This document shows, piece after piece, positions 25,401 through 36,448 of a stretch of DNA of 64,000 nucleotides (the first letter of the stretch is position 1; every line of letters starts with the position of its first letter). The notes under the pieces are model-generated. The model ran no database searches, was not told the origin of the DNA, and saw nothing but the letters and a program-made list of their open reading frames with translations. A program made the translations under genes and the position numbers. The DNA is from Eucalyptus grandis. Taxonomy: Eukaryota > Streptophyta > Magnoliopsida > Myrtales > Myrtaceae. The stretch is taken from contig NC_052619.1 in NCBI RefSeq assembly GCF_016545825.1, forward strand, positions 33,209,803 through 33,273,802. Direction: 5' to 3'.

Positions 25401-26051
25401 TTGATCAATACGATGTACATTAAACAATCTTCCTGCATGCAACTTCACCCTAAGACGGAGCAAAGAGAGGGGGACCTCTTGCTGGTTTTTGGAATTCAAC
25501 ATCAGGAAACTTTTTCATGCCAACCGACACCGACTCATCCCTAAAGAATGATCATCCTCCACATGAGTATCCATTGTTTGTGACTTAAACTTTCAGAAAG
25601 TCAATTCGCGTCCAGACACGCATGCACGTGGACCCACAACCACCCACCCATACACACACACACACGCATGCACACAGATAGAGAGAACACCCTACTTCTT
25701 TTCAGCAGCCACAATGGCAGTAGGCCCTCCACTAGCTTCAGAAGCATAGGTAGCTTCTAGAGTCCTCCTGGCCTCTTGCAGCTTCTCCGCAATCTCGGCT
25801 TCAGTGTACCCTTGATCGGTCAGCTTGTCCTCAAGCACAACAAGCTTAAGCTCTATCTGGCGCTTGCGATCATGCTCAAGAATGTCCTTGTTGGGCTTCT
25901 TGGAGACACCAGCTGTGCCCTGATCTCCCTCGAACCCCCTGGTGGTTTCAGCAACCCTCCCAGTCTTCGTCTTCACGAAGAACCTGTTGGTCTGGATGTA
26001 CCCATTCGTCCCGGACCCTCTAGGGGTCTGTAACCCTATCCCGTTGTACAT
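22403..26051 (-). CDS. CWC21: Cwc21/SRRM2-type spliceosome protein with long RS/RD-rich tail
   Basis: The model is complement(join(22403..24833, 25696..26051)), 928 residues, with the intron at 24834-25695 joining AAEKK to VSDTQTHQ in frame. The N-terminus [20 protein letters not shown] is the signature of Cwc21/SRRM2 proteins, which bind the catalytic spliceosome near Prp8 and Snu114. Residues about 55-105 form the cwf21 helical domain ([19 protein letters not shown]). A second conserved stretch, ALGIGLTK, opens exon 2. The rest is disordered: Ser/Asp/Lys/Arg-rich with many SDS, RRSDS and DSDSD patches, then three perfect or near-perfect 22-residue repeats and Arg-Asp-Glu repeats. It is much longer than yeast Cwc21 (about 135 residues) and resembles the SRRM2 architecture. 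RS-rich tails are substrates of LAMMER and SRPK kinases. The start is firmly set by the conserved first residues. Confidence 0.9.
22680..23160 (-). repeat. Degenerate RD/RE-coding repeats in the Cwc21-like gene
   Basis: On the plus strand this shows imperfect units built on tcatctctgtcatgcc, coding RDERE, RHDRDE and RGRDRDE blocks on the minus strand. Unit lengths vary around 30-45 bp. Such arrays grow and shrink by slippage and make allele length variation likely. Confidence 0.8.
23188..23385 (-). repeat. Three 66-bp in-frame tandem repeats in the Cwc21-like gene
   Basis: Units start at 23188, 23254 and 23320. Each codes for a 22-residue block containing [19 protein letters not shown]. They are almost identical at DNA level (one visible change in the leucine-glutamine-valine part of the third unit), so the expansion is recent. 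Confidence 0.92.
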
Positions 26052-27378
26052 CCCTCACTTGAAATTCCTACCTAGTAATCCATAAGGAAAATCATCAGAG
26101 AGAGAACACCTTAGATAGCCAAAATACAGTAAAGGTCAATGGCAATTCTATCTTCAATCCCATGTCAAAAGACAATTAGAAGCCCCATATCAAAGCATGA
26201 GCCTTTCTTCTAGGGCTGGCAATTCCTCACACCGCACAACAAGATAGACTCAAAATTGACACGGAGCTGGCACGTTCGGGATGAGATTTAAAATCATCAT
26301 GATCCGTAATTTAAGATTTTCAAGGACGGCATGCGTGGAAATCGAGCTTAAAGAGCGTCCTAGGATCTTCATTTCAAACGAGAGGAACCCCAGCCCGCTC
26401 AATCATTCATCAGATCGAACCCTAACTTCTCAGCAGCTCCGCCTCACTCGCCGGCCTCTCGCGAGGTGTTAAACAGCAGCCGCCGCAGCAGTCGCGGCGG
26501 CTTCCGCGACCGCCACCGGATGCCGTTGCAGCGTCGCCACCGCTATTCCCTCGTCTCGCGACGGACGAAAAATCAAAAGGAACGCACATGCAATCGACGA
26601 ATCAGACACACTTTCGCAAGAGCCGAACGCCTACCTCCTCCTCCAGAAACCTCGCCTCGGATGGCTACCGGATTCGGACGATGTAGAAGGTGCCGGGGAA
26701 GAGCACCGCCTCGCTGGCCGTCGGCGGCTGCGGCTGCGGCGGCTGTGGCGGCGGCGGCGGCGGCGGCGGCGGACTCCGGTGGCTCGTCGCCCTCGAAATC
26801 GGTGGATCTACTGGTTCGCCCCCCGATCGCCTCTCGCCCTTTTTCGGATTTCTGCTTTTTTCGGTTTTGACCTAGGGTGGCTGATTTTTATCTGGTCAGG
26901 TTTGGAGATTCTTTTCGGTGGTGGGCTTTTGGGCTCAACGTCTTATAGTTGGGCTTTGATGGGCTTTTAGTTTTGTGTGAAATGGGCTTTCAGCTTTGAT
27001 GATGGGCTTTGATGGGCTCAATATCTATACCTATTTTTAATGGGAAAATAATATAAATGGCCCCGGACTTTAACCCGACATGTAATGACGTTCATAAACT
27101 TTTGATTTGTTTGGTACAGTCCTTAAATTATTAGCGAATGTTCAGTGAAGGCTTTTCATTTCTTTGATGACGCAAATTATCGTATGCTAAGTCGAATTAT
27201 TTAGAAATGAAGAGTCAACATATCCACCTACTTTAGGAAAAGGGCAAAAAAAAAAAAAGTAGGGATGTTGATATTTTTGTCATTATTTGATGGTGTGAAT
27301 TATTATATAATAATTTGATATTGATATCTTACTTGAATGATCTACATGTGATTTTTTCTGGTCCATTATTCAAACTTA

Positions 27379-27640
27379 GCGAATTGGAAGCCACATTTAA
27401 ATGTTATGTTAATTTGGTTTGATGGAAAGACGTCATTAAACAATTTAATACGATCTAAAGACTCAATTAAACATTTACCAATAGTTCGGAAATCATATTA
27501 AACATATTTAACGAATTGAAAGCCACGTTTGTATAGTGCGTTAATTTGGTTTAATATAGAAGGACAATATTAAACAACTTAATATAATCTAAAGACTTGA
27601 TTGGACATTTATCAAGAGTTCGGAAATCATATTAAACACA
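27379..27640. repeat. 132-bp tandem duplication
   Basis: Two units start at about 27379 and 27511. Both contain GAATTG(G/A)AAGCCAC, then TTAATTTGGTTT, AATCTAAAGACT-like bases and GTTCGGAAATCATATTAAAC. They are diverged at perhaps one in seven bases. The surrounding AT-rich sequence resembles non-coding parts of plant transposons. Confidence 0.8.
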
Positions 27641-28148
27641 TTAAAAGTTCGAAAACGACGCATCACTTGTGTCATTCGGACACTATGAATATTTCTTCGT
27701 ACTTAAGGAATAATTATAACATAAAATACATCTCATTACACTAAGTAATTAAATTGCACAAAAAAAAAGGATTTCGTTCAATTTAAATATCACGAATTAG
27801 ATACCTCATCGGTTGTTTATTTTTATTTTTATTTTTGCTTTAATTTCAATTTAAAGATTCCTAATTTACAATCACAACCCGTGAAATAAATTATTATTAT
27901 TATTATTTCCTGGGAACATGCTACGTTTTTTAGTCCATTTAATTTCGCCAAGCACGGGCGTCATCGCATCCCCGTTCCTTTTATTCCCTCATTCACGGGA
28001 TACCATGACGTCATTAATCACGGGAGATGACAAAGTTGCCCTCGGCATATTCCAAAGCTGGGCCCCCGGTTCCGTCCGAATGATGCTAACCAGACCCTAA
28101 CCCCAGGTACGCTACCCCGGCCCCCGGTCCCTTAACCATGGTTAGCTG

Positions 28149-28334
28149 ATGAGTTTCAGCGCGAGCCCGACGGACGAGATCGGCTCTCCAGGGACCCGAT
28201 CCGACGGTCGCCGAGCGCGCGCAAGGAACAGGGGCTCAAAATCCGCTCCGCTTCTGCAGGATTCGATCTGTTCGAGGAGGGACGGAGGGGGTACGCTGCT
28301 CCTGGTGATGACGATGATGATGATGATCGATTGA
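28149..28334 (+). other. Possible upstream ORF in the leader of the AFC2-like kinase gene
   Basis: A 61-codon frame starting MSFSASPTDEIGSPGTRS and ending in a Met-run (from GATGATGATG) lies 34 bases before the kinase ATG. It is only an upstream ORF if transcription starts before 28149, which the sequence does not prove. The peptide is not one I recognise. Confidence 0.3.
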
Positions 28335-28368
28335 ATTGGAGGCGATTTGGGGAGGCCGGGATTCTTAG

Positions 28369-31300
28369 ATGGAAATGGACTACGTGTCCGAATTCCCCCA
28401 CATTCACTCGGATCGGCGTCCCAGGAAGAGGCCGAGGTTAGCTTGGGAGCCTCTTCCGAAGGTACAGGGATTGTTTTTTTCCGTGTTTTTTTTGGAGAAT
28501 TTTAGCTGCTGGCTTGGTGGGTTTTGTTCGTTACTGTGTTTTTTTTTAATGGGTTTTGAGGAATTTGACTGGTGGAGTTTCGATGCGGCGGTGGAAATGA
28601 ATTCGAGTTCTTTGGTGTCCTTGGGGGATTCGTCTTTCTCTTGGGGGGGTTTTTTGGGATGTTTGAGTATTGGGTTTTCTGTGGGTAGACCTGAATCTTG
28701 CTGGGCGTGGATGTTTTGGCCTTCGCGTGAGGTTGATAGTGTTTTCTGTGTAGAAGGTTCGTGGTGGAATTGTGGGTTAAGATTCTAATGAATTTCGCGT
28801 CTGAAAGTCTGAATCTTGTCATGGTGAAGTGAGTTTCGTGGAGTCGGAGGTATATTGCCGAAGGATCTGGAGTTTGATTGGAATTTTACGTTGAAAAGTG
28901 TAGTTCATTGTATGGAGGAGTTGAATTCATCATCTTGGTTAAGAATTTCTGAACGTGTGTTTATGTAGGTGTGCATTTATGTATAAATTACTGATATATG
29001 CAGATTTGCAGTGGGATAATTGAAGGCTTGGTCTTTGGTTTGTTTAGTTTGTAGCTTTTTGGAATAGATTTGATTGGAATAGTGGAAGATAGAATATTTG
29101 GCTGGTCAAGAGATGACTTACGTTTTTGTATGTCTCACTGATTGTATATTTTTCCTGTTATCAATATTTGATGGTGCAATATGTTGACGGGTTATGTTTT
29201 TGGGAAGGGTGAGTTTACGGTGTCATGTTTGTTTAGTGTGAGTGTGAATGGATCGCTGTGTGTAGGCTCAGTCAGGAGTTTTTTGTGGGCAAGAGCTTGG
29301 GAATGTGACAAGCTATGGACCTCCCAGAGTACTCCAGGACCATGCTAGTCTTTTTGTGAGGGGATTGGATCAAAAGGGCTCTCCCCCATGGCGAGATGAT
29401 GACAAGGATGGGCATTACATGTTTGCAGTTGGAGATAATTTAACTTCTCGCTGTAATTACACTCAAACTGGGGTTTCCTCCTTTTCATATCAAATATATA
29501 TCAGCTTGATAGTCAATTGATTGTTCCTTTTCATTTTCTAACTGTCATTTCTAGACATCACACTAAATTTATCAAATTTTTTCTTAGGGGAAAAACCATT
29601 GTCCTCTGAAATCCCAATATTCAAAAATTGACAGACCTTTGGTCCCTTTTTCTCCTTTTTATTTGTCACACCTTCACACTTAAAAGGGAAGTTCGACTGG
29701 AAACACGTCCTTCAATGTAGCAAAGACAACACTTCTTCATTCTGTACTCTCACCCTAGGCTGAACCCCCTTCATCTCTCGTCTATTTCAGTGTGCAATTA
29801 AAAAGTTTCATTCTTTCATCTCGTTCTTTCTCTTGTCTTTTTTTATTTTCTGTCTCAAGTTGTATATCGATTATGGTTTCTATACAATATATTGTATTTG
29901 CAATACTGAATGCTCTCTTGTCCCTGCAACTGCAGATAAAATCAACCGGAAAGTTGGGGAAGGTTAGTTGTTGCATTTAGATTACGTCCTTTTGCATCAG
30001 TGATTTATGTTCTAATGGACCTTCTTTGGATGCAGGCACTTTTGGACAGGTTCTGGAGTGCTGGGATAGAGAAGCTAAGGAAATGGTTGCCATAAAAGTT
30101 GTGCGAAGCATTAAAAAGTATCGTGAAGCTGCAATGATAGAAATAGACGTGCTCCAGTTGCTTGGGAGATATGACAGAACAGGCAGCCGGTGAATGCATC
30201 GTGCCTCATATGCTATCTTGCTTTATTGTTTATGCTGCTTTTGGTTGATATAAAAGAAATGTGGCTGTTCATTCTTTGCAGTTGTGTTCAAATAAGGGAC
30301 TCATTTGACTATCGTAACCATATCTGCATTGTAAGTAGTTTATTTTAATTAGATGAGTAGAGTTATCTATGTGCTATGGGGCGAAAACTTTACAACTGAT
30401 TGAATGGTCTTCACAGGTGTTTGAAATGCTTGGACCAAGCTTGTTCGATTTTCTTCGGAAAAACAGTTATCGCCCATTTCCAGTTGATCTTGTCCGGGAA
30501 CTTGGCAGACAGCTTTTGGAGTGTGTAGCATGTCTGTGGTTGTTACTTATTTAGTCTCTATTGTCATTGTTGGAGCTTCCACCTTTGTTGCAAGATTTAG
30601 CTGCACAAACTATCTTTTTCATTAGGGCTCTTTGAATCTGTCTTTGTTATTCTCATATATAGGCTTGTTTGGCTTTGTTTGGAATAGAATTCCATTTCAA
30701 GGGAAACATCTGCCAAAGTTGCTTATTCTGGTTGGGTTGTAAATGTTGCAGTTATGCATGATATGCGCCTCATTCACACAGATTTAAAGCCTGAGAACAT
30801 ACTATTTGTATCGGCAGACTATGTGAAAGTACCTGACTACAAGGTAGGTCTTCCTTTATTAGCTTTGGGCTTTTTTTAGTTCCTTATGCTAGATTGTATG
30901 CGATCTTCCCTTTTGTTCTTCCGTTCTTGGTATCATTTGGGCTCAAATTGCATCTCATCTGCTATGCAGGCAACATCTCGATCACCAAAAGAAGGAAATT
31001 ACTATAAGAGGTTGCCAAAGTCAAGTGCTATTAAGGTCATTGATTTTGGAAGCACTGCTTACGGGCATAGAAGTCACAACTATATTGTATCAACGAGGCA
31101 CTACCGAGCACCAGAAGTTATTCTTGGTAACAGCGGTTCTGTGGTGTCATCACCTGGTTAATTTTGTCCGTGAGGGCGATTCCTACTGGTATAAGACAGC
31201 TATGTAAGCTTACAACATTTTTGCAGGGCTTGGATGGAGTTATCCATGTGATATATGGAGTGTTGGCTGTATCCTGGTGGAACTGTGCTCGGTATGCAGT

Positions 31301-32093
31301 ACTTGTAAACTCTATTCTTGGGAATTTCAGTTTGTGAGAGGGAAATAAATTCTGATGTTGGAGGCAATTGTTGACAGGGGGAAGCTTTATTTCAGACTCA
31401 TGAAAATCTAGAGCACTTGGCCATGATGGAGAGGGTTTTAGGACCATTGCCTCAGCATATATTGAAAAGAGCAGAGTGCGTGCATTTTCCATATTCTTTT
31501 TCAAGACTGTAAAAGAGAATCGTCAGTGTTCTTTCTCACCAATTTCTCTTTTTATGGTATTATTTGGTTAGTCGACATGCTGAGAAGTATGTTAAAAGGG
31601 GAAGACTGGACTGGCCAGAAGGGGCAACATCCCGGGACAGCATTAGAGCTGTTCTAAAATTACCTCGTCTTCAGGTGGGTATCACTGTATCGGCTAAAAA
31701 TAGGTAGTCCCCTTATCGTATATTCAGGTGCATTTGCCATTTGAGCTCTGCCATGTGCCATTTAATACAATCTGGTTTGGCCTATGTTTTTCTGTGCCGA
31801 GATGGTGCATTTTGGACGAGGTCCTATTCAACACAGCTAGTAGTTAACATTTCTACTGTGGGAGCATTGTTCTCAATTTCGACTTGATAAACCTACTGGT
31901 CTATCTATTCACTTGTTCTCTTTTCAATCTTTTTACTTGGCAGAACCTAATAATGCAGCACGTGGATCACTCTGCTGGGGATTTAATTGACCTCGTGCAG
32001 GGTCTTCTTAGGTATGAACCATCTGAAAGGCTAACCGCCCATGAAGCCCTCAGACATCCCTTCTTTTCCAGGGATCATTACAGGAGGTTTTAG
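28369..32093 (+). CDS. AFC2: LAMMER-type dual-specificity kinase, AFC2-like, 12 coding exons
   Basis: The model is join(28369..28461, 29266..29452, 29936..29962, 30036..30189, 30282..30330, 30417..30531, 30752..30843, 30970..31126, 31227..31291, 31378..31475, 31572..31674, 31944..32093), 429 residues, in phase throughout. Arabidopsis AFC2 is about the same length, and the N-terminus [20 protein letters not shown] closely resembles it. Visible kinase elements are GEGTFGQ (about residue 101), VAIK with the ATP-binding lysine (about 120), the catalytic loop [10 protein letters not shown] (about 217), DFGS (about 258), the APE-like RAPEVI, and the diagnostic [17 protein letters not shown] box (about 325). 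LAMMER/CLK kinases sit in the nucleus and phosphorylate RS domains of splicing factors. All motifs are intact, so it should be active. Intron 1 is 804 bp. The start is fixed by homology. Confidence 0.94.
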
Positions 32094-32944
32094 GAAAATA
32101 TGGTTTGCTCCGCTCTGCTGGCAATCTGATGTACTGCTGGAGCATTATGTCATTCTATTCGCTCCACAGATTAGAGAGATCGATTTGGTTCTTGAATTGC
32201 TGTTGGAAGTGACATATGAAGAAGCAGATTTTAAAAAGAAACAAGAAAGAGAAAAAAGTAGGAAGAATATTCCACCATCACCCAGAGCCTCTTAATTGAG
32301 CTATTGTAGATAACCCCATTGTCAAGTGAAGCTTTATCCTTGTCCAAGATTGCAAGTTTTGTATCTTTACAATATTTTGTATCGATTCTTTCTTGTCCCT
32401 TACACTTTTTCGACAATGAGCTTTGCCTCGATGCGCTGCTCATAAGAAACTTAGGATCATCAGTTCCGTAAATGAAAGCAGAGCTGCATTACTAGAGAAC
32501 CAATTTGGAAATGAGATTGGAGAAGGCAGTTCATCTGGAGATGTTGTAAATTTGGGAGTAAAATAAATGTTTGTTTCATGATCATTAAGCTCTCGATACC
32601 GGTACGGCTTCTGTGTTTAGTTCTGCAGGTTTAAGTAACGTTTCTATCGAAAGCTCAACGAGTGACGCATGTTGTATTCAGAAATCTTGAGCTTGCATGA
32701 GTATTACCCAGAAAACCTGAAAGCAGCGTCCTTTCTTTGGACAAGAGAGGGCACTGGAGACCCATTGACCAATGGAAATTGGCGTGAAAATCATGTGTTC
32801 AATATCAACAGATGCATGAAATCTTGGCAAAAGAAAACAAAAAAATTTCTCAGTGCCGAGGCAAACGAAACAAACAACAAAATGTCGACCATGTGTGGAA
32901 ACAAACACGAATCTGACGATGAATACTTCAAAATGTCCGATCGC
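32094..32944. other. 3' regions between converging kinase and LEA-2 genes
   Basis: No separate gene is recognised. It probably holds the 3' UTR of the kinase (to about 32400) and of the minus-strand LEA-2 gene. Confidence 0.45.
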
Positions 32945-34093
32945 TCAACGCTTTGTCTGGCAATGGCTTTGTTTGAGAACCCCGGTAGGAGGTCCGGTGA
33001 GAATGATAGTGCAATGGGTGTACAGCCAGTAGGAGTATCTCAGAAAGCTCCCAAATTTCGATTTGACCCGAACCACCCCCCTGAGTTCAAACCCCAGCAG
33101 CGCATTGTTCTCAAGCTGCTTCTTGAGCTTCTCGTTGTCTCTCGATGGAAGCCTCACCTGGCTACTGACCATATGAACACTCGCGAGCCGGGACTCCAGC
33201 CTCGTAGTCGAGAAAGGGTTGATGTATTGTGTTGCAATCGGGTTGCCCCCATAGTAAAGATCAAGGATCACATAGCTGAAGTCGTTTCTGACCTTCCTGT
33301 TTGCATTCGTGAAGTTGGCGAGCAAGGTCATGTCAGCATTCAAGTGGGTGCCCATGTCGAGGTATGCTGCATTGAGGGTGGCGCTAGAGATTTCGAACTT
33401 CGGGAGATGAGGGCGGAAGACGAGGTATACGATGAGGACTATGAGGCCTCCGATGATAATGACGACCCAGAAGATCGCACAAAAGGCGGCAAGACACCAT
33501 GTCAGGAACTTTGTTTTATGCGCCGGAGGGAACCTGAGGTTCGTTGGCTGGCCAGGCTGACCTTGTGGTGGTTGTGGCCGAGATTCTTCAAGGGGTGGAG
33601 AAGATGCTCGCGGGCCGGGTGTGTGTAATGGATGATGTGGTTCATCTTGTGGCACCGGAGAGCTTGGAGGACTAGGTGCCGGTTGCGGCGTTGCAACTAC
33701 CTTAACTTTGCGGCGAGGTTTCTCTCGCCGTGGTGGGGGTGGTTGCGGCGCCGGAGATCTCGGTGGCTGAGGAAGTCCTTGGGGGCGTGGGTGGAGTGCA
33801 TAGGGAGGGTGGTTAGTCGGGTCTTCCTGAATAGGGGGTCGGAATTGCTCTCGTGGTCGCGCCAGCGGACGTGCAAATCGAGCTTCTGGGGATGGTTGCT
33901 CGACAAGTTGGTGAGGAGGAGGCGATCCACGCTGACGCGGCCGAAAATGAGGGTTGGATTCTTCAGGCCGGGGGTAGGACATGGCTGGTGTGGACAGGGA
34001 GGAAGGGTATGAGGATTGGGTGCTGAAGTCATGGGGAAGAAGGGATGATTTGATGGTAAGTTCAAAAGAGGAGGAGGATTCATGGAAAGGCAA
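32945..34093 (-). CDS. LEA-2/NHL-type hydroxyproline-rich membrane protein
   Basis: A single-exon frame gives 382 residues from the ATG at 34093. An internal ATG at 33982 (MSYPRPEESNPHFRP) would give 345 residues and looks the more natural start, so the start is uncertain. The first half is very proline-rich and disordered (PQPPPPRREKPRRK, SPAPQPP). A strong membrane span follows at about residues 198-229 (IFWVVIIIGGLIVLIVYLVF). The C-terminal LEA-2/NHL beta-sandwich comes after it (FEISSATLNAAYL, LNADMTLLANFTNANRK). This makes it an NHL-family protein with a cytosolic N-terminus and a LEA-2 domain beyond the membrane. Its position next to the PPR and coilin genes fits At1g13050 by memory. 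The family is linked to stress and pathogen responses, but nothing here shows its specific job. Confidence 0.85.
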   Translation of the reverse strand: MPFHESSSSFELTIKSSLLPHDFSTQSSYPSSLSTPAMSYPRPEESNPHFRPRQRGSPPPHQLVEQPSPEARFARPLARPREQFRPPIQEDPTNHPPYALHPRPQGLPQPPRSPAPQPPPPRREKPRRKVKVVATPQPAPSPPSSPVPQDEPHHPLHTPGPRASSPPLEESRPQPPQGQPGQPTNLRFPPAHKTKFLTWCLAAFCAIFWVVIIIGGLIVLIVYLVFRPHLPKFEISSATLNAAYLDMGTHLNADMTLLANFTNANRKVRNDFSYVILDLYYGGNPIATQYINPFSTTRLESRLASVHMVSSQVRLPSRDNEKLKKQLENNALLGFELRGVVRVKSKFGSFLRYSYWLYTHCTIILTGPPTGVLKQSHCQTKR

Positions 34094-34280
34094 GGAATCA
34101 AAGCATAAGCTGAGTGAGTAGGGGAGGCAAGTAATCTTCCGTGGGTGCTATTCACTCTTTCCTCCAAAGCGCTGTACTGGTAAGGGGCGCCAATGTGGAG
34201 CATTAAACTCAATTACATGGGGCTAAGGTGGCTTGCACAACAGGAAAAAGTACATTGCAAGTGACGAAATTCGAGGCGAG

Positions 34281-35455
34281 TGGACACTCGAGTGCCAAAA
34301 TTTCCAAAAGTTACGCTTAGGTGTCACTTTTCTAGAAAATTGGACACTCAAATGCTAATTCCTAGAAATCCAATGTAGTATTGTTTTAAGAATAAACGTT
34401 TTCCACCTTCGGTCAATACGTGTCGGAAAATCTTATACTTGATCAACTTTCTCGATATTCTAGTTTGAATTCTAACATGCAAGTTTCGATATGTGATTTC
34501 GATACACAAGGTCAATTTTTTAAAAAATTAATAAATTTTTAAGATAAAAATAATAATAAAATTAATAAATGGGAATATAAGAAAAATTAGTATTCTCATT
34601 CTTTTTTACTCTCGCTTTCCGTGATATACAATTCACTCTCAAGTTTTTTTAACTTCTCTTCCAACACGCCTAACACGCGAGTCCAAAGCGTAAATTGCTT
34701 GTTTTTTACCTTCAAATTTTATGGATTATTATAATAGAGTTGAATTTGTCAAATTGAAATAATGAATGATTTTAAAAATGATGGATTAATGTATTTAATG
34801 TAAATTCATTCTAGACCATTTATTATTATTTATTTATTTGTGAATTTGAATCAAATTATAAAAATAATAATTTATTATGTATATATAAAAATATACATTT
34901 AATATATGCGTCCTAACATATCGAAATTCTTTATTTTTGAGAAATGACATATCGACGTATCATATCGTATCGCGTCATCGTGTCGCGTCATTGCTACTTA
35001 GCTAGCCACCACCTAGTGATCTGCTGCAAGGCGTCGGTGCTACACCAGCTCCTTAACCTCAGTGACAACAGCAATCGGCGAGTGACTCTGTGCGAACGGC
35101 AAGCGACAACGAAGCATCGGCGAAAAGAGCAAACAAGCATGAAGAATTAATCGTGAGAAGGACGGCGAGCATGAGACAGTGCTTGATTCAATACACTAAA
35201 ATGATGTCATTTGTTAATCACGCCAATGCGGATTGTGTGGTGTCGTTCGCCTGTCCATGTGGATAATTATTTTTAAAAGAATTGCCTCATCACTAAAAAT
35301 ACTCCCTGAAAAATTTCACTTCAACAATTTGGCCAAAAAATCTTACCGTTGGCACTTAAGTTTCTCCTCCGATTTTAATACTTAAGTATACCTTTTGGAA
35401 TTGACATTTAATATCCATCCATGTTAAGTGTTAAGTTTTAGTACTTGAGTTGTCC
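34281..35455. mobile_element. Candidate non-autonomous element with imperfect terminal repeats
   Basis: The left edge reads GGACACTCGAGTGCCAAAA, then TTCCAAAAGTTACGCTTAGG. The reverse complement of the right edge reads GGACAACTCAAGTACTAAAA and, about 50 bases further in, TTCCAAAAGGTATACTTAAG. The interior is AT-rich with no gene. I see no clear target duplication, so the limits are approximate. It might instead be part of a decayed LTR. Confidence 0.35.
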
Positions 35456-35466
35456 GGCACTCCTTT

Positions 35467-35488
35467 GAGAGAGAGAGAGAGAGAGAGA
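35467..35488. repeat. (GA)n microsatellite
   Basis: Eleven uninterrupted GA units lie in AT-rich intergenic DNA. Confidence 0.95.
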
Positions 35489-36448
35489 ATGGAACTTTAT
35501 AACCTAGACGAATATCACACAACTAAAGTCCTGCTAACTGTGGAATGCGGATTGAATTGGTAAAGAAACTAACTACCGACGTCATTGGTACTGTTGAGTG
35601 AAATGTGCAAAGAGAAATTTCAAATCATCAAAGGATTTCTAGCATCTCATAAACACCAGCGTTTCTTTACATGTATGCTAAGCACGAAGACATGGCTAGT
35701 ACGTATTGTTTACCCAATTTTTGTTCTGCAGACTTAAATCAATAGCAGCCAGCAGAAAGGAAAAGGTTTAGGAAGAGCAAGAAAATACTATAAGGGACCG
35801 GCAGTATACTGCGCGATCTAAGTGTAGAACAGTGATAAAAAACCTTCGAGCGTCCCATGTGACCTTGGCAGCAATAAAAAGTTAGCAAGATCACCAGAAA
35901 TTGCTCTCCTTACCTCGGAATAACTATTCTAAATCCCGACAGGTGCCGAGCAAAAAGAATCAACTCCTTCAGGTTCGTACAAAGGATTTGATGCTCTGTT
36001 CTTTACTTTTATTTTTATTTTTTTGGGCTAATGCAAGAGAGAGTGCATGATGTCCGCACCGTTACCTGTTCATCAGATACCCTTGAGGAGGGCATCCTGA
36101 GTCTCTTTCTCCAACTCTATGCGTCATCAGCTTCAAGCAACTTCAGCTCGGCCTTTCAATTCCTATGAAACCAGCAGCCATCAGCATATTCAGGATTTTT
36201 GTGACTTTCCTTGCAACATCAGTTGTGAGCTCCACTTGGCCCAGCCATCAAAAGTGCCCTGGCTTCCTTCGGGGATCTAATGAACTGGGAAAGGTTTAGA
36301 AATGATGCAATCTATCTATCTCATAAGACCTTTGCACGTCAATCAAAAAAATTTCTCTTGTCGATATATGTCCAGAAGCACATAAGTCATCTCCTTCTTC
36401 CCTCTTTCTTCATTCCCTAAACATGTAAGGGGAAAGTCCTCAGAAACT
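35489..36448. other. Intergenic, no gene recognised
   Basis: No clear gene is seen. On the minus strand near 36130-36230 a short coding-like stretch (DVARKVTKILNMLMAAGFIG) ends in a stop and may belong to the decayed gene fragment upstream, but its frame is not continuous with it. Confidence 0.35.

Larger units (their letters stand above)
26052..28368. other. Divergent intergenic region between the Cwc21-like and AFC2-like genes
   Basis: Bases 26052 to about 26870 are probably the 5' leader (perhaps with a leader intron) and promoter of the minus-strand Cwc21-like gene; they contain a GGC-repeat tract at about 26735-26771. Bases 27000-27900 are AT-rich and repeat-like, with a 132-bp tandem duplication at 27379-27640. 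Bases 28080-28368 are GC-rich promoter and leader of the plus-strand kinase gene, with a possible upstream ORF. No other gene is recognised. Confidence 0.5.

Noticed and set aside
26466..26870. 134-codon plus-strand frame with a poly-Ala stretch
   Set aside because: It comes from the GGC-repeat leader of the divergent minus-strand gene and has no recognisable domain.
32669..33628. 319-codon plus-strand open frame opposite the LEA-2 gene
   Set aside because: It lies antisense to a convincing LEA-2 protein with a membrane span and conserved domain. The plus-strand translation is Arg/Trp/Cys-rich with no family resemblance and looks like a shadow of GC-rich codons.
36001..36240. Minus-strand coding-like stretch with a C-terminal-like end (ILNMLMAAGFIG)
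   Set aside because: Too short, with frame changes on both sides. It is noted only as possibly part of the decayed fragment at 36449-37505 and not called as a gene.
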